A DNA stretch of 64,000 bases from Micromonospora_G sp044901685 (GCF_044901685.1 NZ_JBJDPS010000007.1:209536-273535); one strand, 5' to 3'; shown: positions 1 to 8,165, counted from the first letter of the stretch. Made by a program: numbers and translations. Notes: generated by a model not told the origin, from the letters alone.

Positions 1-2
1 TG

Positions 3-1640
3 GGCCTGTTCCTGATCCGGGACGGCGGGGCCAGCCTCGCGACAGCCATCCTCGCCATGACGCTGGGGACCGGCGCGGTCGGCCTCTGTGTGGTCCTGGC
101 GACGGCACTCGCCCGCACCGCCGACACCGGCAGCGCCCGGTGGCGCTACCTCGGCTACCTGGCCGCCGTCGGCGTCACGGCGTCGGTGCTCTGGCCGTTG
201 CCGGTGGTCGCGGCCGTCCAGCACGACCCGGAAGCCCTTTGGGCCTGGCTGGTCTACGCGCTGCCGCGCAGCGGGTGGCTGCTGCCGGCGCTTGCCCTGC
301 CGGCCCTGCTGGCTGCCTGCCGGTGGTTCACGGACCGGCCCAGCGGACCGGCCACAGCCCCCACGATGTTCCGCTCGGTGCCGGCTCGGGCGGTCGCGCT
401 CGCGGTGCTGGTCTGCGGCGGCGGTGCCGTGCTCCACACCCGGCTCGACCCGCCCGGCACACTCGCCGAGTCGCTGCGCGCCCTACAGTCCCGTTGGCTG
501 CTCTGCGCGTTGGCCGGGTTGCTCGTCCTGCTGGTCACCGCCGCGTACGCGCGACAGCGGCACCTTCTCGGTCCACTGCTCGCCGCCGGGACCGCGACCG
601 CGCTGGCCGCCCTCGTTCCGTACCTGCACGCCCTGGTGACCGGCGGGGCCGCCGGTCCGGAGGCTCTCCGGTTACACCTCGTCGCACCCCTGGTGTGGCT
701 GCTCTACCTGGTCGCGGTGACCGTGCCAGCGCTGTTGCTCCGGCCGGTTGGCCGGAACCCGGAGCCGGAGCCGGAGCCGGAACTGGCGTCGGCGCGGCCG
801 GCGGCTCTGTCCCGGATCGCCTCGCTGACCAGGGTGGCGTTGCCGGCGGCGGTGCTGACGGTGGTGGTGCTCGGACCGGTGGCACCGCGCCTGTACACCC
901 CGCTTCCGGTCCGGGGCGGCGTGGCGGGCGCGGTCGACGCCGGTTCGGTGCCGAGACCCGAACGCTCCTTTGTCGTCGGACCAGCCACCTCCGCCACCAC
1001 GACACCGCCGGTCCCGATGCCGACGGCAGCCGCCACCCCGGCCGCCGGTCGACCGCTCGGCGACGCCGAGACGCGGGCGGTCGCCGGGGCCGTGCGGGCG
1101 GCCGTACCGGATTCGTGGACCGTGCGGGCGAGCGGGACCGGTGGCGAGTCGCGGATCGAGCCGGCGGCCTGCCGCCCACTGGCCACGGATGCCTACCTGG
1201 GAGCGATCAAACCGGGCGTACGTTCGTCCGCCAAGGCCGGGTACGCCAGCCCACGGGGCCGGGTCGGGGTCGCGTCCACCACGCTCGACGTCACGGTCAC
1301 CTCGTACGCCGAACCGGTGCCCCGGTCGGTGTTCGACGCGGCCGATGCCGCTCGGGCGGCCTGCCAGCGGTTCAGCAGCGCCGGTGCCGGTGGTTCCCTG
1401 GTGCACTTCACGGTCGGCGCCAGGCCGGCGCCGCTGCTCGGTGAGCAGTCCTGGCGGGTCGACTACGCGCTCTCGGCCGGCAGCGGGCAGGGCCGGATCA
1501 GCGGCGACTCGGCGTTTGTCCTGGTCCGGATCGGACACAATCTGGTGACCGTGTACCTGTCGGCGGTGATGGAGCCGTTGGACGAGCGGATCCTCGGTGC
1601 GGCGCTGACCGCCGCCGTAACCGCCCTCGACCCGCCGTGA
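3..1640 (+). CDS. Multi-pass membrane protein with a C-terminal extracytoplasmic domain (5' end outside window)
   Basis: The frame is open from base 3 with no stop before the first ATG at 57, so the gene probably starts upstream of the window; 545 residues are visible. The first ~260 residues are rich in hydrophobic segments (about seven candidate membrane helices). A Glu-Pro repeat linker (PEPEPEPE) and one more helix follow, then a Pro/Thr/Ala-rich stretch and a ~170-residue soluble C-terminus with two Cys. That C-terminus (acidic start, SWTVRASG, then alternating strands) faintly resembles PknH-like/LpqN-like extracellular sensor domains of actinobacteria, but I cannot assign the family. 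It runs convergently towards the next gene. Function unknown. Confidence 0.6.
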   Translation, partial: GLFLIRDGGASLATAILAMTLGTGAVGLCVVLATALARTADTGSARWRYLGYLAAVGVTASVLWPLPVVAAVQHDPEALWAWLVYALPRSGWLLPALALPALLAACRWFTDRPSGPATAPTMFRSVPARAVALAVLVCGGGAVLHTRLDPPGTLAESLRALQSRWLLCALAGLLVLLVTAAYARQRHLLGPLLAAGTATALAALVPYLHALVTGGAAGPEALRLHLVAPLVWLLYLVAVTVPALLLRPVGRNPEPEPEPELASARPAALSRIASLTRVALPAAVLTVVVLGPVAPRLYTPLPVRGGVAGAVDAGSVPRPERSFVVGPATSATTTPPVPMPTAAATPAAGRPLGDAETRAVAGAVRAAVPDSWTVRASGTGGESRIEPAACRPLATDAYLGAIKPGVRSSAKAGYASPRGRVGVASTTLDVTVTSYAEPVPRSVFDAADAARAACQRFSSAGAGGSLVHFTVGARPAPLLGEQSWRVDYALSAGSGQGRISGDSAFVLVRIGHNLVTVYLSAVMEPLDERILGAALTAAVTALDPP

Positions 1641-1704
1641 GTGCGGCCGGTCGTCGGGTCGGCGGGCGGCGGCGGTCAGTGCCGGCGCACCGGGTCCGTA
1701 CGGG

Positions 1705-2421
1705 TCACCAGCGGTAGTCGGCGCCGTCCGTACCCATGTTGATCAGCATTCCGGTGTGCGTGTAGAAGTTCATCGCGCTGAACAGGGCGAATCCGAGCCC
1801 GGCGATGGTCCAGCACCAGTAGAGGACGAGCCAGGCGGCCCGACCACGGTCACGTACGGCGGCGGGGAAGAGCAGGCAGCCGATGGCGGCGGGGGCGTAG
1901 AGCAGCAGTGCGAAGAAGAGGTTCTCCACCACCGGCCAGTCGTGCAGCAGCCCGGTGATCGGCTCCTCCCGGGGAGCGGAGCCGACCACGTTGAACCGGA
2001 TGATGGCCAGGGTGCACCAGAGCAGGATGACGCCGAGCCAGAAGATTACCCAGCTCACCGGGGTGAGTACGGCCCGCAGCTTGGCCGGGTCGAGTTCCTC
2101 GCCCTCGGGTCGCCGTCCGAGGTACCAGGCGGCGGCGAGCAGGGTGACGCCGAGCAGCAGCGTCGGTTCGCCGAATATGGTGTCGATGTAGTCCTTCGCC
2201 GGGGCGGAGGGATGCCAGATCGTGGTGACGAAGCCGAGTGAGGTCAGCACGACGCCGAGGATGCCGAAGGTCGCCGCCCAGCCGCTCGGGCTGATCGGCT
2301 GGCGACCCAGCAGCAACAGTGGCGGTCGTTCGCCCCGTACCGTCGCCCAGAAGCGCGGTACGAGCAGTAGTGCGATGCCGGCGCATACGCCCATCAGGGT
2401 GTTGAACATGATCAGCCGCAT
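1705..2421 (-). CDS. DUF981-like integral membrane protein
   Basis: 238 residues from the ATG at 2421, chosen because an AAAGGAGAG ribosome binding site lies just upstream; the frame stays open much further upstream but that extension is low-complexity and lacks family character. About six or seven hydrophobic helices are visible, beginning MRLIMFNTLMGV, with a conserved-looking ELDPAKLRAVL loop and a short polar C-terminus. Length and pattern fit the DUF981 family, whose function is not known. It is a single gene convergent with the membrane protein to its left. The ~500 bp to its right separate it from the divergent PhzF-like gene. Confidence 0.6.
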   Translation of the reverse strand: MRLIMFNTLMGVCAGIALLLVPRFWATVRGERPPLLLLGRQPISPSGWAATFGILGVVLTSLGFVTTIWHPSAPAKDYIDTIFGEPTLLLGVTLLAAAWYLGRRPEGEELDPAKLRAVLTPVSWVIFWLGVILLWCTLAIIRFNVVGSAPREEPITGLLHDWPVVENLFFALLLYAPAAIGCLLFPAAVRDRGRAAWLVLYWCWTIAGLGFALFSAMNFYTHTGMLINMGTDGADYRW

Positions 2422-2925
2422 GGTGTCTCTCCTTTGGCGTGCGGCGAGAACTGCCGTCGTGGGGCCGTCCGAACCGAACAGAGCGCGGTAGCGAAGGTGG
2501 GCTGACGCAGAGCGGTAGGGAAGGAGGGCTGAACGCGGGGCGATGGGGAAGGAGGGCCGACGCGGGCCGGGCTCGACTGCCGTGGGGCGGGGGTCACCAC
2601 GGTTTTGGTGCCGTGCCGTCGAGGAGCGTTCCGGGGTTGATTCATCTTCATCAGCCCTGCCCGTGGTCGTCGTACGGCGACCGCCGGCATCGATTGGGAC
2701 TGATAACCGATGGCCCCCGATACATGGAAGTTTGTCAACCAAGCGGGCTCCGGCCCCGGTGCGTCGGATGAATGAAAATGAAGCATTTTCGGGCTCATTC
2801 ACGCCCCGGTGTCGACCAGGGGTTATGGCATCCTCACGCGGCGGAGTCGGCCGTCGGGGCGCTCCGGGCCACCGCCCCGCCGTTGGCCGTGGCCGCCCGG
2901 CCGGGGTCCGCGTAGGGTCGCGATC
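2422..2925. other. 504-bp divergent intergenic region
   Basis: I see no convincing gene here. It carries the upstream regions of the DUF981-like gene (minus) and the PhzF-like gene (plus). Bases ~2505-2575 hold degenerate GGGAAGGAGGGC-type repeats. Bases 2774-2790 form a small perfect hairpin (GAAAATG, 3-nt loop, CATTTTC) in an unusually AT-rich patch, which could be an operator; that is a guess. Confidence 0.4.
2913..2918 (+). promoter_or_regulatory. Candidate -10 box (TAGGGT) for leaderless transcription of the PhzF-like gene
   Basis: TAGGGT matches TANNNT and ends 7 nt before the ATG at 2926, with no ribosome binding site in between. This spacing is typical of leaderless actinobacterial genes and supports the ATG at 2926 over upstream in-frame starts. 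Confidence 0.4.
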
Positions 2926-3768
2926 ATGGAAATCCTGAGGTACGCCGCCTTCAGCGCCGACCCGAGCGGCGGGAACCCGGCCGGCGTGGTGCTGGACGCG
3001 ACCGGCGTGGACGACGCCGAGATGCTCCGGGTGGCGGCCGAGGTCGGCTACTCCGAGACCGCGTTCCTGGTGCCGGTCGCCGACGGGGAGTTCGACGTAC
3101 GCTACTTCAGCCCACTCGCCGAGGTGCCGTTCTGCGGCCACGCCACCATCGCCACCGCAGCCGCGTACGCGCAGCGGCACGGTGCCGGCACGATGCGCCT
3201 GAACACCCGCGCCGGCCGGGTGGACGTGACCACCGCGCTCGCCCCGGACGGTACGACCACCGCGACGCTGACCAGCGTGCTGCCGCGTACCGGCGTGCTC
3301 GCCCAGCCCGACCTCGCCGAACTGCTCGGGGCGCTTCGTTGGAGCGCGGGCGACCTCGATCCGGCGGTGCCGCCCCGGGTGGCGTACGCCGGGGCATGGC
3401 ATCCGGTGATCGCGGCGGCCACCCGGCACCGGCTCGCCGACCTCGACTACGACCTGCCCGCCCTGTCGGTGCTGATGGCGCGGCACGACTGGACCACGGT
3501 GGACCTGGTCTGGCGCGAGTCATCGGACGTGTGGCACGCCCGCAACCCGTTCCCGCCGGGAGGTGTGGCCGAGGACCCGGCCACCGGTGCCGCCGCCGCC
3601 GCGTTCGGCGGTTACCTGCGCGAGTTGGGCCTGGTCACGGTGCCCGCGATGATCACCGTCTACCAGGGCGCCGACATGGGGCGACCGAGCGTGCTGACCG
3701 TCGGCATCCCGGCCGGCGCGGACTCCGGTATCGCCGTGACCGGCAGCGCCGTCCGCCTCCCCGCCTGA
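2926..3768 (+). CDS. PhzF-family isomerase/epimerase-like protein
   Basis: 280 residues, the usual length for the PhzF family, which has a duplicated diaminopimelate-epimerase fold. Family signatures are visible: an N-terminal strand ending in GGNPAGVV, then SETAFL with the Glu corresponding to the family's catalytic acid, FCGHATIATA after a beta turn, and a second-half EDPATGAAAAAFGGYL motif. Members isomerise or epimerise small acids, for example in phenazine synthesis, but most are of unknown substrate; no phenazine genes are present here, so the substrate is unknown. Start choice: ATG at 2926, supported by a leaderless -10 box. It is a single gene ending in a strong inverted repeat shared with the convergent CoA-transferase. 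Confidence 0.85.
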   Translation: MEILRYAAFSADPSGGNPAGVVLDATGVDDAEMLRVAAEVGYSETAFLVPVADGEFDVRYFSPLAEVPFCGHATIATAAAYAQRHGAGTMRLNTRAGRVDVTTALAPDGTTTATLTSVLPRTGVLAQPDLAELLGALRWSAGDLDPAVPPRVAYAGAWHPVIAAATRHRLADLDYDLPALSVLMARHDWTTVDLVWRESSDVWHARNPFPPGGVAEDPATGAAAAAFGGYLRELGLVTVPAMITVYQGADMGRPSVLTVGIPAGADSGIAVTGSAVRLPA

Positions 3769-3786
3769 CCCGCGGCCACCCATCCT

Positions 3787-3836
3787 TGATCACGAAGGGT
3801 TCGGCTCGCCATGACCGGCCAAACTCTTCGTGATCA
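3787..3836. terminator. Bidirectional terminator-like inverted repeat
   Basis: Arms 3787-3801 and 3822-3836 (TGATCACGAAGGGTT against AACTCTTCGTGATCA) match at 14 of 15 positions with a 20-nt loop. They sit between the convergent PhzF-like and CoA-transferase genes. Confidence 0.65.
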
Positions 3837-3853
3837 CGGCGAGTCCGGGCTGG

Positions 3854-5035
3854 TCAGGCCACGGCGCGGTTTTCGCGCAGGCGGGCGGTCTCGGTGGGGG
3901 AGCGGCCCAGCTCGGTCAGGATCTCGTCGGTGTGCTCGCCCGGGTGCGGCGGCGGACGACGGATCACGGCGGGCGTACGGCTGAACCGGGGTGCCGGCGC
4001 GGGCTGGACCACGCCGGAGTGGGTGACGAAGACTCCGCGCGTACGCAGGTGCGGGTGCTCGGGTGCCTCGTCCCAGTCCAACACGGGCGCGACGCAGGCG
4101 TCACCGGGCTCCAGCAGGGCCGCCCACTCGTCCCGGGTACGGCTACCGAACAGCTCCGCCCAGGCGGCCCGGTCGACCGCCCAGTTGTCCGGGTCGAGCC
4201 GCGCGTCCTCGTCGCCCGACGGCGGCCGGAAACCGGTCCGGGCCACCAGTTCGGCGTAGAACCTCGGCTCCAGGGCGCCGACCGCGACGTACCGGCCGTC
4301 GGCGCACTCGTACGTGTCGTAGAACGGGGCGCCGCCGTCGAGCAGGTTGCCACCCCGGTCGCCCGACCACATGCCGAGCCCGCGTAGGCCGTGCAGGGCG
4401 GTGGAGAGCAGGGTGGCCCCGTCCACGATGGCCGCGTCGACCACCTGACCCGGCCCGCCCGCCCGCGCCTCGAACAGGGCGCAGACCACGCCGAAGGCGA
4501 GCATCATCCCGCCCCCGCCGAAGTCGCCGACCAGGTTCAGCGGCGGTACGGGTCGCTCACCGGCCCGCCCGATCGCGTGCAGGATCCCGGTCGGCGCGAG
4601 ATAGGTCAGGTCGTGTCCGGCGTGCCCGGCGTTCGGACCGTCCTGGCCCCAGCCCGTCATCCGGCCGTAGACCAGGCGCGGGTTGACCTCGTGACAGTCG
4701 ACCGGGCCGAGACCGAGCCGCTCGGTCACCCCGGGGCGGAAGCCCTCCAGCAGGGCGTCCGCGTCACGTACCAGGTCCAGCACCACCCGCCGGCCGGCGT
4801 CGGCCTTCAGGTCCACCCCGATCGAGCGCCGACCCCGGTTGAGCAGGTCGGGGTGGGGCGTGCCGAACCGCTCCGGACGTACCTCGGCGGCCCGGTCGAC
4901 CCGGATCACGTCGGCACCCATGTCGGCCAGCATCATCGCGGCGAACGGGCCGGGCCCGATCCCGGCGAGCTCCACCACCCGGACGCCGGTGAGCGGACCG
5001 GCGGGCGGTTCAGCGGCTCGACCGGGCATCGTCAT
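3854..5035 (-). CDS. CoA-transferase family III protein, alpha-methylacyl-CoA racemase type
   Basis: 393 residues. The N-terminus, LTGVRVVELAGIGPGPFAA followed by DMGADVIRVDR, is the standard start of class III CoA transferases and most resembles alpha-methylacyl-CoA racemases (mycobacterial MCR), which epimerise the 2-methyl group of acyl-CoA thioesters. The racemase catalytic pair appears present: His in GHAGHDLTYLAP and Asp in NLVGDFGGGGM. The GTLL/GGAPFYDTYECADGRYVAVGALE region is also typical. The start at 5035 overlaps the stop of the upstream small gene by 4 bp (ATGA), so it may be read through from the toxin-like operon, although there is no obvious functional link. A racemase role in branched or methylated lipid metabolism is inferred from family only. 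Confidence 0.8.
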   Translation of the reverse strand: MTMPGRAAEPPAGPLTGVRVVELAGIGPGPFAAMMLADMGADVIRVDRAAEVRPERFGTPHPDLLNRGRRSIGVDLKADAGRRVVLDLVRDADALLEGFRPGVTERLGLGPVDCHEVNPRLVYGRMTGWGQDGPNAGHAGHDLTYLAPTGILHAIGRAGERPVPPLNLVGDFGGGGMMLAFGVVCALFEARAGGPGQVVDAAIVDGATLLSTALHGLRGLGMWSGDRGGNLLDGGAPFYDTYECADGRYVAVGALEPRFYAELVARTGFRPPSGDEDARLDPDNWAVDRAAWAELFGSRTRDEWAALLEPGDACVAPVLDWDEAPEHPHLRTRGVFVTHSGVVQPAPAPRFSRTPAVIRRPPPHPGEHTDEILTELGRSPTETARLRENRAVA

Positions 5036-5442
5036 CCGGCTGCTCGATCGGTCCGATCCATTCGTACGGTCGCGTCGTCGCGGACGAACCTGAACCCGTC
5101 GGAATCGCTGCGCACCCGGGCATGGGCCCCGTGCTGTTCCGCGGGGAGCGTCAGGTGGTGCCCGCTGCTGAACACGACCCTCAGGGTTCCGTTCTTGAAG
5201 GCGACGGCGGAGAGGACCTTCGAGCCCTCGATGCCATGGAGGTCGGCGTCGGCCGCGTCCGCGAGCGGTACCGGCACGACGCCGGCCGCCCCGAGCAGGC
5301 CCTTCGACAGCAGCGCGTTCAGGCTCAGCCGGATATCGGCCTCCGGTTCGAGGGTGACCACCAGGTCACTTCCCCAGGCGAGGTCGGTGACCCGGGCGTC
5401 GCGTAGCCCGAGGATCCATCGATCTTCCAACTCTTGCACCAT
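5032..5442 (-). CDS. Small soluble protein, candidate immunity protein (DUF6188-like)
   Basis: 136 residues, starting MVQELEDRWILGLRDARVTD. No signal peptide or membrane helix; mixed strands with a central hydrophobic patch and a charged C-terminus (RVRSDSDGFRFVRDD). The overall pattern is reminiscent of DUF6188, but I could not check this. It follows the toxin-tip ORF by 21 bp in the same direction. That is where immunity genes sit in actinobacterial polymorphic-toxin loci, so an immunity role is the best inference. It overlaps the downstream racemase start by 4 bp. Confidence 0.5.
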   Translation of the reverse strand: MVQELEDRWILGLRDARVTDLAWGSDLVVTLEPEADIRLSLNALLSKGLLGAAGVVPVPLADAADADLHGIEGSKVLSAVAFKNGTLRVVFSSGHHLTLPAEQHGAHARVRSDSDGFRFVRDDATVRMDRTDRAAG

Positions 5443-5463
5443 GCCGGCTCCGTCGCTGGGAGG

Positions 5464-5907
5464 TCATTTCAGGTAGTCGAACAGGTTGCCAATACTGTCG
5501 TCGGCCGGGGTGCCGTCCGGCAACTGGGGGTAGACCTCGCCGGTCACCGGGTCCACCGACACATCGGGATTCCGGTTGCCGCCCAGGCCACGCCACCCGG
5601 GCTGATTCTTCACCGCGTGGATCGCGTCGGCGATCTCCCGCTGGGTGCGGTTGAGCCGGCCGGCGATGTTCGCTTCGCCGTGCAGCCGCTCGCCGGGCGT
5701 GCCGCCCTGCGTATCGGGCGGTGGGCGCTCGTCGTCCCGATCGCTGCCCGGGTCCCTCCCGTCGCGGCGGCCACCACCTTCGCGACCGCCGGGCACTCCG
5801 AAGTTCTCCTCGACGCCCTCCCAGGGACCGCTGGCGCCCCGTCCGCCCCGGCCGCGACGCCCCCGTCCGCCCCGGTCGTCACCGTCGCGTCGATTCTTCC
5901 TACCCAT
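5464..5907 (-). CDS. Separate C-terminal tip of a CpnT/WXG-type polymorphic toxin
   Basis: 147 residues. The first ~65 are an Arg/Gly/Asp-rich disordered linker (RGGRGRRGRGGRGASG). The last ~70 form a compact domain with REIADAIHAVKNQ, NPDVSVDPVTGEVYPQ and DDSIGNLFDYL. This C-terminal pattern recurs at the extreme C-termini of many secreted polymorphic toxins, normally fused to a long N-terminal delivery region. Here it starts at an ATG whose first 8 bases overlap the end of the upstream CpnT-like ORF in another frame (ATGGGTAG), so the two halves are separate but likely translationally coupled. No signal peptide. The biochemical activity is unknown to me. Confidence 0.6.
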   Translation of the reverse strand: MGRKNRRDGDDRGGRGRRGRGGRGASGPWEGVEENFGVPGGREGGGRRDGRDPGSDRDDERPPPDTQGGTPGERLHGEANIAGRLNRTQREIADAIHAVKNQPGWRGLGGNRNPDVSVDPVTGEVYPQLPDGTPADDSIGNLFDYLK

Positions 5908-6394
5908 TGAAGATCGTTGCCACGGCCATGCTGATCAGCTCGTCGATGATCAGTTTGGAGATGATCCGGAAGATCGGGATCTCGAGCAGTGACGCTCCTG
6001 CGGTCACCGCGGCGGTCGCTACCGCCTGCGCGATCTGGATCGCCAGCAGGGCGAGTTGCAGGATGACATTGATCTTGAGGGCGAGGATGATCCCGGCACA
6101 GAGCATCATCGCGATGCCGGACCGCTGTGCGCCCCGGATCGCGGAGGCCAGGTTCGCCGCTGGCGAGTCGCCGGCCTGCCACGCCTCCCGGAACCCGCTC
6201 ACCGCGTCACCGGCGTTGTGTCCCAGCACGGTTCCGGCCGCGTCGGTCGCGGTGGCCAACGGCTGGGGCAGACCTGCGGCCAGGTCCAGCCAGGTCTGGC
6301 CGACCTCGAACATCTTTTCCTCGTCCGCTTCGGGCCAGGAGAAGCCGAGCCAGCCCAGAAGGGACACGAGTTCGTCGGGAAGCTGAAGACCCAC
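5900..6394 (-). CDS. CpnT-like/WXG100-like N-terminal domain protein (toxin delivery half)
   Basis: 164 residues from the GTG at 6394; a TTG at 6400 that overlaps the upstream stop is an equally possible start. The N-terminus (LQLPDELVSLLGWLGFSWPEADEE, then a helical region with GDAVSGF and WQAGDSPAANL) matches the helical N-terminal domain of CpnT-like proteins exported by type VII-like systems. The second half is strongly hydrophobic (about 45 residues of Ile/Leu/Ala) and probably membrane-inserting. In most loci this domain continues directly into a toxin; here the ORF stops and the tip is encoded by the next overlapping ORF. It is downstream of a WXG100-like partner with overlapping stop and start. 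Confidence 0.65.
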   Translation of the reverse strand: MGLQLPDELVSLLGWLGFSWPEADEEKMFEVGQTWLDLAAGLPQPLATATDAAGTVLGHNAGDAVSGFREAWQAGDSPAANLASAIRGAQRSGIAMMLCAGIILALKINVILQLALLAIQIAQAVATAAVTAGASLLEIPIFRIISKLIIDELISMAVATIFNG

Positions 6395-6396
6395 GA

Positions 6397-6726
6397 TCAA
6401 TATCCCGTCAGGCGCTGTTGCAGGGCGTCGAACCCCAGCCGGCCGCTGTCGTCGGTCTGGTCGTACGAGTCCGCCATCCGAGCCAGGTTCTCGCCGTACC
6501 GGTCGAGTTCGGCGGCGTTCGCGTCCAAGCAGGCGACGGCCGCGTCCACAGCGGGCAGGTAACACCGTCCGATGAGGGATCCGATCTCGTCCGTACCCCA
6601 GGGCTCACCCAGACCGGCCAGCCGGGTCTCGAAATCGACGGCCAGTTGGTCCAGCGCGTCGACCGCCTCCGCGAGGACGGCCGCGGCGGATCGCAACGAC
6701 CCTGGATCAACATCGAGGGGCCTCAT
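6397..6726 (-). CDS. WXG100/ESX-like small helical protein
   Basis: 109 residues, almost entirely helical, with a W-G-T turn (GEPWGTDEIG) and the pattern ARMADSYDQTD near the C-terminus. Size, helix-turn-helix layout and lack of a signal peptide fit type VII secretion substrates or chaperone partners (WXG100-like). It is the first gene of a four-gene operon with the CpnT-like domain, the toxin tip and the candidate immunity gene; the downstream start overlaps its stop. No good ribosome binding site precedes its ATG. Instead an 8-codon ORF with an upstream GGGAGGGG overlaps the start as ATGA, which suggests coupled initiation. Confidence 0.65.
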   Translation of the reverse strand: MRPLDVDPGSLRSAAAVLAEAVDALDQLAVDFETRLAGLGEPWGTDEIGSLIGRCYLPAVDAAVACLDANAAELDRYGENLARMADSYDQTDDSGRLGFDALQQRLTGY

Positions 6727-6749
6727 GGTCGACCACCGTCGCTCATCAC
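6723..6749 (-). CDS. 8-codon upstream ORF overlapping the WXG100-like start
   Basis: GTG at 6749 (or ATG at 6746) reads MMSDGGRP and its TGA overlaps the ATG at 6726 as ATGA. GGGAGGGG lies 4-8 nt upstream of the GTG. Seen directly; whether it is translated is inference. Confidence 0.35.
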   Translation of the reverse strand: MMSDGGRP

Positions 6750-6905
6750 CGCACCCCTCCCGTTCGGCGCAGTCAATATATCGGCTTGCGACTATCTCCG
6801 GTGCCCACGTGAACCGGCCGGGCCGGGGAACCGCCGGGTCGGTTCGGGTCGGGAGGGCGGATCGGGATCTGGTCCAGTCCGCCTCCGGCGGCGCATCGTG
6901 ATCGG

Positions 6906-6911
6906 TATGTT
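6906..6911 (+). promoter_or_regulatory. Candidate -10 box (TATGTT) for leaderless transcription of the LtrA-like gene
   Basis: TATGTT ends 6 nt before the GTG at 6918 with no ribosome binding site between them, as in leaderless actinobacterial genes. It supports the GTG start. Confidence 0.5.
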
Positions 6912-6917
6912 TATTCG

Positions 6918-8165
6918 GTGCGGCAGCCGCAGTCGGACAAGGGGGTGACCTGGGAAGAACTCTTCTTCGATCTGGCCTTTGTCTTCGCGGTCACCCAGAT
7001 CACCGCGGAGCTGTTCGCCCACCACGACCTGATCGGCGTGATAGAGGCGCTGATCCTGTTCATCTCGATGTACTGGGCCTGGGTCGGCGTGACGATCTAC
7101 GCCAACCAGCGGGACATCGGCAACGTACGCGACCGCGTGGTCATCTTCACCCTCGGCTTCGGCAACCTGGTCCTGGCCCTCGCCATCCCCGGCGCCTTCG
7201 ACGACCGTGGCCTGCTCTACGGCCTCGGCTACCTGATCATCCGGGTGCTGCTGGCCGGTTTCGCGCTGAACAACTTCCGCGAGTGGCGGGGCTTCTTCAT
7301 CGGCCCGTACGGGGTCGGTGCGGTCATCTCCGGGCCGCTGCTGCTGATCGGTGGGATCGTCGACGGCGACCACCGGCTGTGGCTCTGGGCGCTCGCCAGC
7401 GCGATCGACATCTTCAGCCCACTGGTGCTGCGCCGGCAACTGGCCCGGTTCCGGGTCCGGCCGGTCCACTACACCCACCGGTACGGCCTGCTGCTCATCC
7501 TGGTCCTCGGCGAGTCGGTGGTGCAGGTCGGCGCCGTCGCCTCCAGCCTGCCGCTGAGCTGGGACCGGATGATCGCCGTCGCCGGGGCGTACGCGCTCGC
7601 CTGCGGGCTCTGGTGGGCGTACTTCATCCACGGCCTCTGGGCGTTCCGTCGGGCGGTGGTGCAGTCCGAGGGGCACAGTGACGTACGCCGGGCGATCCTG
7701 CTCTACGCCCACCTGGGCTTCAGTTGCGGCATCATCGTCATCTCGGTCGGCCTGGCCGAGGTCGTCCGGACCCCGGCGAGCGGAATGCGGGCGGGCGACG
7801 CGGCCCTGCTCTACGGCGGGTCGGCGCTCTTCCTCGGCACGTTCGCCTACACCCACTGGACGCTGCACCGGACGGTGGCCTGGCGCCGCCTGCTCGCCGC
7901 CGGTGCCTGCCTGATCTTCTTCCCGGTCGCCACCATGATCCCCGCGCTGGCCGCGCTGGTCACCCTGGCCGTGGTGATCATCGTGGTGAACGTGGTGGAG
8001 CAGGCGATCCTGCGTCGGCACGGCGCCGGGCGCTTCTCCGGGATCGGCCCCTACCGGCCGGACGGGGTCGGTACCGAGGCGGACGCGGAGACCGACGGCG
8101 GAATGCGGATCGGCCCCGGTCGGGAGGCGGACGCCGCCGACACCGGCCCGGTGGTGAGCGACTGA
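6918..8165 (+). CDS. Low-temperature-requirement A (LtrA) family membrane protein
   Basis: 415 residues from a GTG start. The family signature WEELFFDLAFVFAVTQIT is at residues ~10-27, followed by about ten to twelve hydrophobic helices and a polar ~40-residue C-terminal tail. Internal landmarks fit LtrA (YWAWVGVTIYANQ, and HRYGLLLILVLGESVVQV with the conserved Gly-Glu-Ser). The family was named from a Listeria locus needed for growth at low temperature; the molecular function is unknown. It is a single gene, divergent from the toxin operon and convergent with the TctC-like lipoprotein gene, separated from the latter by 49 bp. Confidence 0.85.
   Translation: MRQPQSDKGVTWEELFFDLAFVFAVTQITAELFAHHDLIGVIEALILFISMYWAWVGVTIYANQRDIGNVRDRVVIFTLGFGNLVLALAIPGAFDDRGLLYGLGYLIIRVLLAGFALNNFREWRGFFIGPYGVGAVISGPLLLIGGIVDGDHRLWLWALASAIDIFSPLVLRRQLARFRVRPVHYTHRYGLLLILVLGESVVQVGAVASSLPLSWDRMIAVAGAYALACGLWWAYFIHGLWAFRRAVVQSEGHSDVRRAILLYAHLGFSCGIIVISVGLAEVVRTPASGMRAGDAALLYGGSALFLGTFAYTHWTLHRTVAWRRLLAAGACLIFFPVATMIPALAALVTLAVVIIVVNVVEQAILRRHGAGRFSGIGPYRPDGVGTEADAETDGGMRIGPGREADAADTGPVVSD

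Noticed and set aside
1705..3486. 593-codon version of the DUF981-like gene
   Set aside because: The extra N-terminal 355 residues run antisense to the PhzF-like gene and are Arg/Gly/Pro noise; the ATG at 2421 has the ribosome binding site.
6792..8021. 409-codon minus-strand frame opposite the LtrA-like gene
   Set aside because: Extremely Asp/Gln/Val/Arg-rich antisense shadow; LtrA signatures are on the plus strand.
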